Part shown: piece after piece, positions 43,950-55,237 of the stretch | Numbering within the stretch: position 1 is the first letter of the stretch | Layout: each line of letters opens with the position of its first letter | NCBI GenBank assembly: GCA_029204225.1 | Contig: CM055097.1 | Coordinates: forward strand, 69,680,572 to 69,744,571 | Direction: 5' to 3' | DNA: 64,000 bases | Source: Diphasiastrum complanatum | Lineage: Eukaryota > Streptophyta > Lycopodiopsida > Lycopodiales > Lycopodiaceae | Position numbers and translations under genes: made by a program | The notes under the pieces: generated by a model | The model's input: the letters and a program-made list of their open reading frames with translations, nothing else | Told to the model about the DNA's origin: nothing | Database searches by the model: none

Positions 43950-45672
43950 TTGATGAACATCATATGCATATGCTTGAAGAAGGCTCAAGTGCTCCAACAA
44001 TCAAGAAGAAGATGGCCGAGGAGCAAGATCTTGGTTTTGAGGAGGAGCTCATGGAGGAGTAAGCACCAAACCCACCTATCACACCAAGGAGATCTTCAAG
44101 GGCAAAAGTGGAGCCATCAAGGCTCACATATCAAGGCAAAGGACAGCAAGTTGAGGGTCTCTCATCCACTTCTTATGCTTTATCTAGTTTTGAAGAACCA
44201 TCTAATGTTGAAGATGCATTGAACTCCAAAGAATGGTATAAAGCTATGTTGGATGAGTATGATGCCTTGATTGAGAATGAAACTTGGTTGCTTGTTGAGA
44301 GACCTCAAAGGAATGTAATAGAATGCAAGTGGGTCTTCAAGCTTAAGTTGAATGCAAATGGGAGTGTTAACAAACATAAAGCAAGATTAGTTTCAAAAGG
44401 TTATGCTCAAGAGAGAGGGATAGACTATGAGGAAACTTTTGCACCCGTGGCCAAGATGGCCACAATAAGGCTAATCATTGCATTTGCATCACATTTTGGA
44501 TGGATCCTATGTCAAACGGATGTCTCTAATGCCTTCTTGAATGGTTTTTTGGAAGAGGATATCTATATGGAGAAGCCACAAGGGTTCATTAAGCATGGAA
44601 TGGAGAACAAAGTATGCCATCTCCAAAGAAGCATCTATGGCTTGAAGCAAGCCTCGAGATCTTGGAATTCAAGACTACATTGCTATCTTATTTCACTTTT
44701 TTTTGTTCAAAGTGAATATGATCCCACTCTTTACATTAAGTTTGATGATGTTGGTATTGTACTTTTGCTCATTTATGTAGATGACATCATCATTAGTGAA
44801 AATAGTGTTGATGGTATTGAAAAAAATCAAGATAGATCTATCCTTAGAGTTCAAGATGGTAGATCTAGGGTGTCTTCACTTCATCTTAGGCATAGAGGTA
44901 CTTAGAGGGTCTGATTTTATCTTTATAAGTCAAGTAAACTATGCTCAAAGTCTTTTTAAGAAGTTTAAGATGGAAGTATGCAAAAGTGTTGACACACCAA
45001 TGGAACAAGATGTAAAAGTGCCAAATGATTTTTCATGGACATCACTTTGTTTAGGCAACTTATAGGCTCCTTAATGTGGATCACTATAACTAGATTAGAT
45101 CTTAGCTTTAGTGTATGTAGGTTGAGCCAATCCATGCAAAAGCCATTGAATATCCATTGGAAAAAGGCTAAGAGGATTCTAAGATACATCTCGAGTACAT
45201 TGGATTTTGGGATTCTATATAGAGGAGATGTGATTAACCTTCATGCATTTAGTGATTCAGATTTTAAGGGGACAAGAGGGATAGGAAATCAACAAGTGCC
45301 TATTCAACTTTCATAGGAGAAGGTGTGGTTTCATGGCTGTCAAAATAACAAGAAACTATATCTCTATCTTCAACCGAGGCCGAGTACAAAGCTTTGACAA
45401 CCGCTACAAAGGAGGTACTTTGGATCAAGAGATTATTGGTGGAGCTAAAGATCATGGATTCAAAGGAGGCACCAATCATCTACAATGACAATATATCAGC
45501 CCAACACCTTGCATCTAACCCAATCTTCCATGAAAGATCTAAGCACATTGAGATATGTCATCACTTTGTGAGAGAAATGGTACAAGCCAAGGAGATTGCT
45601 TTGGAGCATGTTCCAAGCAATGAATGTGTAGCTGATCTACTTACTAAACCACTTCAAAGGCACCTTTCATGA
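43950..45672 (+). pseudogene. Copia pol remnant: linker, RT and RNase H
   Basis: The linker before RT (TPRRSSRAKVEPSRLTYQ) leads into RT with ECKWVFKLKLNANGS, ARLVSKGYAQERGIDY, YGLKQASRSWNSRL and intact LIYVDDIIIS. A frameshift near 44820 moves the rest (MVDLGCLHFILGIEVL), then another the connection (SLMWITITRLDLSFSV) and RNase H (STEAEYKALTTATKEVLW, YNDNISAQHLASNP, CVADLLTKP). The 5' part of the element is missing. A purine tract and LTR follow directly. Confidence 0.88.
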
Positions 45673-45727
45673 AGTTCAAATCATCACTTGGAGTGATTAG
45701 TAAAGCAATGATTGAACCAAGCTAGAT

Positions 45728-45739
45728 AGTGAGGAGGAG
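45728..45739 (+). other. Copia polypurine tract
   Basis: AGTGAGGAGGAG lies directly before the LTR start TGTCAAG. The same purine form precedes the LTRs at 8671 and 59581. Confidence 0.65.
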
Positions 45740-46082
45740 TGTCAAGTAGACCTAAGTGTTAGAACCTTTGGAATGAGTCCAAATTATGCTTAGATACAAG
45801 AGAGAAAAAATAGGAGCTATTTTTGGTAATTTTTGTATTGTTGAGGGATCTCCAAGATTGAAACCCTAACTTGGTAAGGATGAAAGATCCACCAAAATTA
45901 GTACTAGGGATAGGTTTAGGGCTAGGGCTACTCATATCTGCCCAAAACCGTGATGGATCATGTATATATAGATGATGATATCTCACCACACACAAATAGT
46001 AATTTCTCTCATCCTTACTTCATAAAAAGAAGTTTGATCTTAATTCTTCAATTTCTCTAATACTCAGCTTTTGCAAACAACA
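45740..46082 (+). repeat. 3' LTR of the copia pol remnant, 343 bp
   Basis: It begins TGTCAAG after the purine tract and ends AACAACA. A TATA-like box, ATGTATATATAGATG, is near 45960. No partner LTR was found in the window. Confidence 0.65.
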
Positions 46083-46367
46083 GGATGAGCAACAAATAAT
46101 ATTCCGTACCTTTCAAATTTTAGATTTTGTAATCAACTATTTTTTATGATTCGTTAAATCAGGTGAGGATTTCAGGTCTCTCTTGTATTTTTCTTTTTGT
46201 TTGGAGTCTAATCTATAAATTGAACCTGTGACACTAGTAGGTGCTTGAACTGGTTGAGAAGGTGTTGGAATTTCATGACTCGGAATTCTGGCTCCAACCT
46301 CAGAATAGAATGCATGCACGACTTCAAAAAGACCCAACATTACGGGGATCCTTACAAGGTCGAACTG
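46083..46367. other. Unassigned stretch
   Basis: No supported feature. Confidence 0.35.
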
Positions 46368-47077
46368 TGATAATTTTACACAATTAAAAATATTATTGAT
46401 GTACAAAGTGTGAAAGTACTGTACTTTAGGACCGTAAATGGATCTACAAAAGATCCACAAGAGTGATTGGATGCTTGCTTAACAATCTATCATAAAACTA
46501 GACACAAAAAAGTTGATCTAGATTGGCAATTTGACAAACAACAAGCATTAACAATCAAACGCATTGATCAACATTGAAATCCAAGCCCACACATGTGTAA
46601 TACAGGCTGTAGTACGGCCTTCAACTTGAGAAACAAGTAGAAATTGATTTGGTTTCATTTGGATCACAAAAACTCAATGTACATAGTGAACTAGCTTGAG
46701 ATTGCTAATGAGCTCCAAAACTTTTCTATCTTCTCACTATGGGAGCTTGGAATACATAGAAAATTCGACTTCCTTCTTGAAATTAGGTGGATTTCCAGCA
46801 TGTAATAAGAAATTTAACTCACTCTTCTTGCCCTAAAATGAAACCCTAACCTAGATCCTAGAGTTATGCTTGGTAGGTAGCCAGTTGGTCAAATTTTCAT
46901 GTAATGCCAATATGCCACATGGCAACCCACTACCAATGTAGGTTAGGTCAAGTCAAGAGAGTTGGTCATGTATATTTGGTGGTCATCCCTACTTTATAGG
47001 ACTTATACACAATATTTACAATGTTCTACATGGTTTTTGATCAAGCTAGATTTGCCAATTTTTGGCAATTCTTCACA
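46368..47077 (-). repeat. Copia LTR on the minus strand, family C-like
   Basis: The stretch starts TGATAATTTTACAC, like the outer end of the family C LTR at 49558, and shares ATTGGATGCTTGCTTAA-type and CACATGTGTAATAC-type landmarks in the same order. It ends in TTCTTCACA before a CCTC-rich stretch, as other minus-strand copia LTRs here do. It is about 710 bp against 860 for the best copy. Confidence 0.55.
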
Positions 47078-47228
47078 TTCCTCAATTTCAGCTTGATCTA
47101 TTTACAACTCTCTTGATAGACGAATGAAAGTTTTTAGAAGTGTCTAAAAAATCCAGCTACAAACAAGGAACTTTTGAGACTCCAATAAAGAATGATGTCC
47201 ATGAAGGATCTTTCACCACCTCTTAGTT
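47078..47228 (-). pseudogene. Copia 3' coding remnant
   Basis: The bases near 47160-47222 (ATGTCC, then GAAGGATCTTTCACCACC) resemble the RT-RNase H region of the young copia at 9340-9400. The piece is only about 150 bp and ends where the DUF7869-like gene begins, so the copia arrival or a rearrangement cut that gene's 5' end. Confidence 0.45.
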
Positions 47229-48562
47229 GAAAGACAAAAGTTGGCCAAGCATCGAAAGAAATGTTTGGAATGTCCACAAAAATATCTAGGCCTTGTTATT
47301 GATGGCATAAATCAGAAGAAAACAATGGTGTCTCATTTTGTCAAAGTGCCCAAAAATTTGAACGAGGCAGATTTTATTCAGGTTCATCTCATTGGAGCAC
47401 TTGTGTTTAATGGCACTTTGGAGTCCAAGGTCTTTTTTAATTATCCCAATGTTCGAAATGATCCAAATTTGACGATCACCATTGTACATAAGATAATTTG
47501 CGAATTTGGTGAAAATCTTCTAGAAATACTTTTTTTGCAGCTTGACAACACTGCTAGGGAAAATAAAAACCAAACTGTTTTGGCATACTTGTCCATGCTA
47601 GTGGAGAAATTTTTTTCAAAAAAGTAAAAATAGGATTTTTGTTGGTAGGACATACCCACGATCAAATTGATCAAATGTTTAGTTGTTTTTCTAAGAGGTT
47701 GAGACGCAAGAAAGCATTTTCAAAACCAGTGTTTCAAAGCATTGTTGAGGAATCATATGTGCCAAAGCCAAACGTGTCATTAATCAGACACACATATGAT
47801 TTTCATAATTATGTTAAGGCGTCCAATGAAACAGAACAAGGTGTAGCTAATATTAATGATATTAGCTTTCAGCACTAGTTTAAAATCAAGTGTAACGAAT
47901 CAAAAAATATACTATTATGGGGCAACCTATTTTCAAATTCAGTTTCATGGCTACCTCTTGAAGGAGTTCGATTTTTGCTTAACATTACATCGACTCAAAT
48001 CAAGCTTGTTGTGTTGTCTCCCTTGAAGTCCTTGCTAGAAGAACAAAAGGCGCAAAGAGAACATCGTGAGATTGATCCATTTGCCTCATTGAATTTTTTG
48101 GATTCAAGTATTCAAGCAACTTATCATTTTTTTGATGCGTTTGATCAGCATTGGTGGATGGACTTTTTCGAGGAACAAAAATTCAGTTTGCTCAATCTCG
48201 AACATACATCAACAATTGAAGAATTTCATTGGCCTCATAAATTAGGAACATCAACTACAACTGTCGAACCTTCAAATCTTCCTCGAGATAATGATTTCTT
48301 GCAGCTTGTGCAAAGTGAGGAACGTGAAATTTATGTGGGCTCAAGGAAGAATAGGCAAAGTGTAAAACCTACAAAAATGAAATGGCGCGGTGATTTGAAT
48401 GAAATCCAAATTGAAAGCGTTGTTGCACTTCTAGCTTCGGAATTGCAATCCAAATGTTCGTTAAATTCAAATGTTCGTACGAATGAGTTTGAATTGCGAT
48501 CCAAATGTTTGTTGAATTCTAGCTTCAGAATTGCAATCCAAATTGCTCTTTGGATCTTCTAG
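47229..48562 (+). pseudogene. Broken gene resembling the DUF7869 (RNase H-fold, transposase-derived) family
   Basis: Readable blocks are a first acidic motif GLVIDGINQKKT with SHF after it (47293), VHLIGALVFNG (47383), LQLDNTARENKN (47540), LLVGHTHDQIDQMFS (47639) and a C-terminal half at 47975-48562. The D...DN...GHTHDxIDQ pattern is the one I associate with DUF7869 proteins, which look like RNase H-fold transposases and are found in plants and other eukaryotes; this is recall, not a search. A one-base frameshift falls in an A-run near 47622 and a TAG at 47876-47878. The 5' part is cut off by copia sequence. Short repeats (GAATTGCAATCCAAATG) mark the end at 48445-48540. Confidence 0.55.
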
Positions 48563-48663
48563 CTTCATTTGTAATTATGATGGTTTTATGAATTTGCAAC
48601 AAAAAACTTGTTGTTCTTTATTTAAAGTACACATTTTTTGGCTTTTTTTAAAAACAAAATCTC

Positions 48664-49557
48664 TATGGTCTTGTGAGGTCCCTAATGCGCTCCCTCTACG
48701 GTCTCTAATGTGGTCCGTCTGCGGTCCCTAATGCGGTTCCTAATGACGTCCCTAATGTGGTCCCTCTCCGGTCCTCTACATTAGGGACCGCATTAGGGAC
48801 TGTCTCAAAAAAAAAAAAATTGGAGGCTCCACCCGCCGCGGTGGGTGGAACGTAGAGGGTCGCATAAGACTAGAGAGGTACATCAAAGGACCATAGAGGG
48901 ACCACCCGCAGAGGACGTAGATGACATCAAAGGACCGTAGAAGACTGTAGAGGGACCGCAGATGGACCGTAGAGGACCATAGAGGGACCGTAGAGGGACC
49001 GCAGACGACCACAAAGGACCGCAGAAGACTATAGAGGGTCGCATAGGACCGTAGGGGGACCTCAGAGGACCGCATTAGGGACCACAGAGGACCACATTAG
49101 AGACGTCATTAGGGACCGTATTAGGGACCGTAGAGGATCGCATTTGGGATGTCATTATGAACCGCATTAGGAATAGTCTCAAAAAAAAAAATTGGAGGCT
49201 CCACCCACCGCGGCGGGTAGAACGTAGAGGGTCCCTTAGGACCAGAGAGGAACATCAAAGGACCATAGAGGGACCACCCGCAGAGGATCGTAGAGGACAT
49301 CAAAGGACCACAGAGGACCGCAGAGGGACGCAGAGGGACCGCATAGGACTGCAGAGGGACCGCAGAGGACCATAGAGGGTCGCATAGGACCGCAGAGGAC
49401 CATAGAGGGTCGCATAGGACCGCAGAGTACCGTAGAGGGTCACATAGGGTCGCATAGGGTTCGCATAGGACCGTAGAGGGTCGCATAGGACCGTAGAGGA
49501 CCACAGAGGGACTGCATTAGGGATCGTAGCGGACCACAGAGGGACCGCATTAGGGAC
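48664..49557. repeat. GGTCC-type minisatellite, left block (orientation switch at about 48778)
   Basis: Dense short units of the form GGTCCCTAATGC or GGTCCTCTRYGGTCC run forward to about 48778, then as reverse complement to 49557. Two copies of a GC-rich palindrome (48829-48848, 49201-49220) are embedded, each next to an A-run and TTGGAGGCT. The reading frames across it are repeat artefacts. The block ends exactly at a copia LTR end. Confidence 0.93.
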
Positions 49558-49912
49558 TGATAAATTTTATAGTTTTTAGGACAATATTACAATCATAGAG
49601 AGTTATTGGTTGCTTAATCAATGGATCTATCAAGTACTACACATTAGATCTTGATCTAGATTCACTACACTTGGATTTAAGCAAGAGCAATGGATCAACA
49701 CATCATTAATTAGTGAGAGCGGCCTCACACGTGTGGAGTATTGTCCACGGTATGGCCTACACCTGAAACAACAAGTACAATCATCCTAGATAGCAATCAT
49801 TCATAGAACTCACAAGATAAATGACTAGAACCTAACAAAAGTGTAGAATGCAAAAGTCTCATCAATCTTCTTAGCAAAATGATGATCCTTTTATGGATCA
49901 AGTACATCCACA
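49558..49912 (-). repeat. Partial copia family C LTR on the minus strand
   Basis: It begins TGATAAATTTTATAG and follows the 53832-54691 LTR in reverse for about 350 bases (shared AAGCAAGAGCAATGGATCAA, TTAGTGAGAGCGGCC). The remaining ~500 bases of LTR and the purine tract are deleted, so the LTR joins the RNase H end directly. Confidence 0.85.
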
Positions 49913-50195
49913 AGTGGCAAATCTATTGTACATCTATCTACAATTCCAAGAGCATATCTAACTTAAAAAATGGATCTTTGGACAATGGCTTGGTTAAGAT
50001 ATCAGCTATGCATTCGGATGATGGTACATGATGTAGTTGCACCTCCTTGGATTGTACTTTCTCCCTCACAAAGTGGTGAGCTATCTCAATATGCTTTGTT
50101 CTAGCATGGAAGTTAGGATTTGAAGCAATTTTGTTGAGAAGCTGATTGTCACAAAATATGTAAGGGATCTCTGTCACATATTGGTTAAGGCCCAA
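49913..50195 (-). pseudogene. Copia family C RNase H C-terminus
   Basis: The minus-strand reading from 50195 gives FCDNQLLNKIASNPNFHAR, HIEIAHHFVREKVQ and CIADILTKPLSK, the end of copia RNase H. It resembles the copy at 59595-59888 closely. The rest of the element is absent to the right of 50195. Confidence 0.85.
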
Positions 50196-50657
50196 TTTCT
50201 ATCAAATTTTCATCTTGATTAAATTCTCTATGCAACGTGGCAATGATTCTATATTTGTTGTCCTCATCTTGATTAGCCCAAGGGCTAAACAAGTCATTGC
50301 CAAAGTATTTCATGGCAAGCTCTCTAATTCAACAAATTACAACATTGCCTCGTGAATCATTAATAATGCTACCATCCTCGTTAACATCATAACAATGATT
50401 GGCAGATTCTTCACTTGGTGCATCTTGCGGCACCCTCTCTTGTTCGAATTATCCTTCGAAAAGGCATAGAGAAATCATTATGTTCCTTTCATCTGGAGAT
50501 AATCCTTGATTAAAATCTCAAACTCGGTCTCCCAAGCCCGAGCTTCTCGCTCCTCCACTTGAGGAGCTTTGTGGCCTTTTAAAACCACTTCCACTTTCGG
50601 ATATAGACATTTTATGTGTGTAGAGTGTTTGTGTGTGAAAGAAAGATCTTTAAAGTG

Positions 50658-50720
<63 letters not shown>

Positions 50721-51130
50721 TGTGTGTGTGTGTGTATGAGAAAGAGGGAGAGAGACAAAGAGAAAAAGAAATATTGATGGCAAGAAAACTAAGATTAATG
50801 CGTGAAAGAGAGAGTGCTTAAAACTTAAAACTAGAGAGCATGAAAACTTAAAGAGAGAGCACAAAGAGCACAAAGAGAGAGCACAAATGAAGGCAAAAAA
50901 TACGAATGAAAATCTGAAGAGAAAAAAGTCCATTTTATAGAAAAAAATGAATTTCAAGTGGCGTGTGGCAAAGCCACAAAAATGTAGATTGCCACGCGTT
51001 GGCTCTGCCACGCGAAGTGATTGTTGGGGTGGGACTCCGTGTGAAAATGTCATTTCTACAATAAAATGTCAATTGTCATGTAAAAAAAAACGTACAAATA
51101 AAAAAACATTTTGTGTGAAATGTCATGAAG
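50196..51130 (-). other. Unrecognised broken ORF on the minus strand
   Basis: Minus-strand reading from about 50610 starts ATGTCTATATCCGAAAG (MSISESGSGF) and runs with a frameshift and stops through LSPDERNI, MKYFGNDLFSPW and YRIIATLHREFNQDEN to about 50200. It looks protein-like and may be a transposon-associated or host gene remnant. I do not recognise it. The 5' side (50660-50736) is a (GA)n/(GT)n microsatellite, which gives a long Leu-Ser-rich artefact frame to 51053. Confidence 0.3.
50660..50736. repeat. Compound (GA)n(GT)n microsatellite
   Basis: About 27 GA units, then AAAGA and about 7 GT units. Confidence 0.96.
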
Positions 51131-51133
51131 TAA

Positions 51134-51489
51134 CAAGGTATAAATAATGACAAGATATGTCTTTTGTATACAATTAATTTATGCATTTCTATGTCACCAA
51201 AATCAAGAATATTTTGTGTGAGGTGGCATGAAACAAATTAAGGAAATAATGAAGTGTAGGTGGATAAAAAATTAAAACATGATATGTGTCAATTGTCTTA
51301 TTAATTGTCATGCAAATAAAAAATATTTTATGCAAGGTACAAATAACGACAAGATATGTCTTTTGTACACAATTATTTTATGTATTTCTATGTCAACAAA
51401 ATCAAGAATATTTTGTGTGAGGTGGCATGAAACAAATTAAGGAAATAATGAAGTGTAGGTGGATAAAAAATTAAAACATGATATGTGTT
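51134..51489. repeat. 199-bp tandem duplication
   Basis: Two units start CAAGGTATAAATAA (51134) and CAAGGTACAAATAA (51333) and stay nearly identical for about 155 bases, including GAATATTTTGTGTGAGGTGG and AAACATGATATGTGT. The second unit is shorter. Confidence 0.93.
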
Positions 51490-51533
51490 TTATATAATTA
51501 AAAGTAATGTAGGCCTATATAGAATAGTCCTAT

Positions 51534-51592
51534 GTTACAATGAGAGATTCTAATTTATAGTGTTTACAATGAGAGATTCTAATTTATAGTGT
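51534..51592. repeat. 28-bp tandem duplication
   Basis: TTACAATGAGAGATTCTAAT followed by TTATAGTG occurs twice in a row. Confidence 0.93.
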
Positions 51593-51789
51593 TTTCATCT
51601 TGGAGATCAAAGCAAGGTCAAAAGTCCAATTGGCTAATCTGGTGTGATAGTTGACTCTAAGTTTTGTCTTCTAGACCTTGAACATTGTCTCAGTTAATTT
51701 TCGACTTTCTCAAAATCCATTTTCAAAAATGGACAAGAGACTTTTAAGAGAATTTTAAGAGAATTTCAAGGGAATTTCAAGGGAATTTG

Positions 51790-53831
51790 GTTTTGGAGGT
51801 CCACCCGCCACGACAAGTCCAGCCTCCAAAATTTGAAAAAAAACTTGAAATTTTTTTTTTTGAGTGTTCACCCAACGCGGATCCAATGCGACACTCTACG
51901 GTCCTAATGCGGTCCCTCTGAAGTCCCTCTGTGGTCCCTATGTGGTCCCTAACGACGTCCCTAATGTAGTCCTTTGTCGTCCACCCGCCGCAGTGGGTGG
52001 AGCCTCCAAAATTCGAAAAAAAAATTGAAATTTTTTTTGAGATGGTCCCTAGTGCGGTCCCTCTACAGTCCTTTGAAATTCCTCTTCAGTCCTATGTGAC
52101 CCTCTATGGTCCACCCGTCGCGGCGGGTGGAGCCTCCAATTTTTCTTTTGGAGATGGTCCCTAATGCGCTCCCTTTGCGATCCTTCTGTGGTCCCTAATG
52201 CGGTCCCTCTGCAATCCCTAATGTGGTCCCTCTGCAGTCCCTAATGTGGTCCCTGATGACGTCCCTAATGCGGTCCTATGCGGTCTCTCTGCGGCCCTCT
52301 GCGGTCCTTTGATGTCCTCTACGGTCCTTTGTGGGTGGTCCCTCTGTAGTCCTTTGATGTCCCTCTCTGGTCCTATGCGACCCTCTACGTTCCACCCACC
52401 GCGGCGAGTGGAGCCTCCAACTTTTTATTTTCTTTTGAGACGGTCCCTAATGCGGTCTCTAATGACGTCCCAAATGTGGTCCTCTACGGTCCCTCTATGG
52501 TCCTCTGCAGTCCCTCTGCGGTCCTCTGCGGTCCTCTGCTTGTGGGCTCTCTGTGGTCCTTTGATGTCCCTCTCTGGTCCTATGCAACCCTCTATGGTCC
52601 ACCCGCCGCGGCGGGTGGAGCCTCCAATTTTTTTTTTTGAGATGGTCCCTAATGTGGTCCCTCTACAGTCCCTTTGCGGTCAATCTGTGGTCCCTCTATG
52701 GTCCTATGCGACCCTCTATGGTCCTCTGCGGTCCTATGCGAACCTATGCAACCCTATGCTGTCCTCTATGGTCCTCTACGGTCCTATGTGACCCTCTACG
52801 GTCCTCTGCGGTCCCTCTGTGGTCCTATGCGGTCCCTCTGTGGTCCCTCTATGGTCCTCTGTGGTCCCTCTACGGTCCCTCTACGATCCCTCTACGGTCC
52901 TCTGCGGCCCTTTGATGTCCTTTGTGGTCCTTTGTGCAGTCCTTTGATGTCCCTCTCTAGTCCAATGTGACCCTCTACGTTCCACCTACCGTGGCGGGTG
53001 GAGCCTCCAATTTTTTTTTTCTTTTGAGATGGTCCCTAATGCGGTCCCTAATGACATCCCAAATGCGGTCCTCTATGGTCCCTCTATGGTCCTCTACGGT
53101 CCCTCTGCGGTCCTCTTCGGTCCTCTGTGGGTGGGCCCTCTACGGTCCTTTGATGTTCCTCTCTGGTCCTATGCGACCCTCTATGGTCCACTCGTCGCGG
53201 TCCTTTGATGTCCCTCTCTGGTCCTATGCGACCCTCTATGGTCCACCCGCCACGGCGAGTGAAGCCTCCAAATTTTTTTTTTGAGATGGTCCCTAATGCA
53301 GTCCCTCTACGGTCCTATGTGACTCTCTATGGTCCTCTACGGTCCTATGCGATATGCGATCATCTACGGTCTTCTATGGTCCCTTTACGGTCTCTCTGCG
53401 GTACTTTGTGGTCCTTTGATGTCCTCTACGGTCCTTTGCGGGTGGTCCCTATGCGGTCCTTTGATGTCCCTCTCTCGTCCTATGCGAGCGTCTACATTCC
53501 ACCCGCTGCGGCGGGTGGAGCCTCCAATTTTGTTTTTTTTTTAGATGATCCCTAATGCGGTCCCTAATGACATCCCAAATGCGGTCCTCTGTGGTTCCTC
53601 TACGTTCCTCTGCGGTCCCTTTGCGGTCCTCTTCGGTCCTCTGCGGGTAGGCCCTTTGCGGTCCTTTGCCCTCTCTAGTCCTATGTGACCCTCTACGGTC
53701 CACACGTCGCGACGGGTTGAGCCTCCAATTTTTTTTTTTGAGACAGTCCCTAATGCGGTCCCTGATGACGTCCCTAATGCAATCATCTACGGTCCCTCTG
53801 CGGTCCCTAATGCGGTCTCTAATGATGTCCT
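51790..53831. repeat. GGTCC-type minisatellite with embedded palindrome, right block
   Basis: About 2 kb of short units (GGTCCCTAATGCGGTCC, GGTCCTCTACGGTCC, GGTCCTTTGATGTCC) all in one orientation. A 20-bp palindrome recurs at 51801, 51981, 52111, 52392, 52599 (exact), 52982, 53189 (half), 53243, 53499 and 53700, each usually followed by AGCCTCCAA, a T-run and GAGATGGTCC. This gives a higher-order period of roughly 130-390 bp. The block ends at the copia LTR start at 53832. Phenylalanine- and Leu-Tyr-Gly-Pro-rich frames in it are artefacts. Confidence 0.93.
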
Positions 53832-54691
53832 TGTTGAAAATTGTCACTTCTCACTTGACATTGGTTAGTGTAAATATTGATCAAACATTAGAATAATGTG
53901 ATGATCTGATTTCACACATGTTGAGCCTGTTCCCACGCGTGAAAGGATGTACTTTTCATACTTGTATATATCTAAATTGATTTTGTATCAATCTAGTTAG
54001 TGTGAACATGATATGACTAGTTTTTAGTCAAGTTGACTAGTCACCTAGAAATTAGCTTTTCATTGCATGTACATGAGTAAATGCTCCCACGTGGCAAGTG
54101 GATGTTCACACGTGTGTATAGAGTACTAGAAGATAAGAGTTGACCATTTTTCTTAGATCTTATTTTGTAGGGAATATTCCTATATTCTAGGAGACTAGCT
54201 TTTTGGATTTTAGCCATATTCTAGAAGGTCAACTATTGGATAAGGATCAAGGATGAATCAAATGGATAGATCTGAGTGATGTGGCACTCTTCACATGTGT
54301 GAAGACCTGCTAGACTATACCAGACTCGTGGATGTACTTGATCCATAAAAGGATCATCATTTGCTAAGAAGATTGATGAGACTTTTGCATTCTACACTTT
54401 TGTGAGGTTCTAGTCATTTGTCTTGTGATTTCTATGAATGATTGTTATCTAGGATGATTGTACTTGTTGTTTCAGGTGCAGGCCGTACTGTGGACAGTAC
54501 TCCATATGTGTGAGGCCGCTCTCACTAATTAATGATGTGTTGATCCATTGCTCTTGCTTAAATCCAAGTGTAGTGAATCTAGATCAAGATCTAATGTGTA
54601 GAACTTGATAGATCCATTGATTAAGCAATCAATAACTCTCTATGATTGTAAAGTACAATCATTATTGTCCTAAAAACTGTAAAATTGATCA
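53832..54691 (+). repeat. 5' LTR of copia family C, about 860 bp
   Basis: It starts TGTTGAAAATTG at the edge of the minisatellite and ends TTGATCA before a tRNA-Met-type primer site. Relatives lie in reverse at 49558-49912 and 58728-59581. The ACACGTGT and CACATGTG palindromes near both ends are shared with the other copia LTRs here. Confidence 0.88.
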
Positions 54692-54703
54692 TGGTATTAG
54701 AGC
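54692..54703 (+). other. Copia primer-binding site, initiator tRNA-Met type
   Basis: TGGTATTAGAGC, one mismatch from the usual TGGTATCAGAGC, directly after the LTR end. Confidence 0.85.
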
Positions 54704-55237
54704 TAAGTAAGAGAGTGATCATTGAATCATAAATCTTGTAAAGGGCAAAATTTGTTTTTGGCCAATACTAGTGAGGGCGAGTTCATCTAGAGTGATAGCT
54801 TGTAATCATTTGGATCAAAATGACTTGGAGGCTGTGTATGTACTTTTCACACGTGTGAAACCGTAAAACAACTTTCATTTCAAGTTACTTTGTGTTTGTT
54901 GGTTCCAAAATCACAATACTAGTTCATTTTTTGTGCTTTTTGAAGCATAGTATTGATCTAGATTCATTCTAGCTAATGCCTATGACCAAATAGTGTTTTG
55001 GATCATTGAAGCATTTTTTTTAGAGTCTAAGATCAGATCTTAGAGGCTGATTGTTCATATCCTTAGTTGAATTGAAATCTCTAAGAAAAGTGTAAAGCAA
55101 TTTTTTTTGTGAGAGTGAAAGCTAGGAATTTTTGGCAAGATCTTTGTGTATCATTCAAGCTTGTATGCTAGTTTGATAGAGACAAGCCTACAGGCATTCT
55201 AGTAAGCTTTAGGCCTAAAAAGAGCATTTATTCTACA

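Noticed and set aside
49121-49504. 127-codon minus-strand frame in the left minisatellite block
   Set aside because: Repeat artefact, same peptide periodicity as in the right block.
50478-51053. 191-codon minus-strand frame that looks hydrophobic, like a membrane protein
   Set aside because: The Leu-Ser and Phe-rich part is the (GA)n/(GT)n microsatellite and AT-rich flank read backwards; the protein-like remnant at 50.2-50.6 kb is mostly in other frames.
48664-53831. CRISPR array as an explanation for regular repeats
   Set aside because: Units are not separated by unique spacers of constant length, and the context is a plant nuclear genome full of retrotransposons.
52246-53896. Many overlapping 70-180-codon frames rich in Gly-Pro-Leu-Ser-Tyr
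   Set aside because: All derive from the GGTCC minisatellite, whose unit lengths keep several frames open on both strands.
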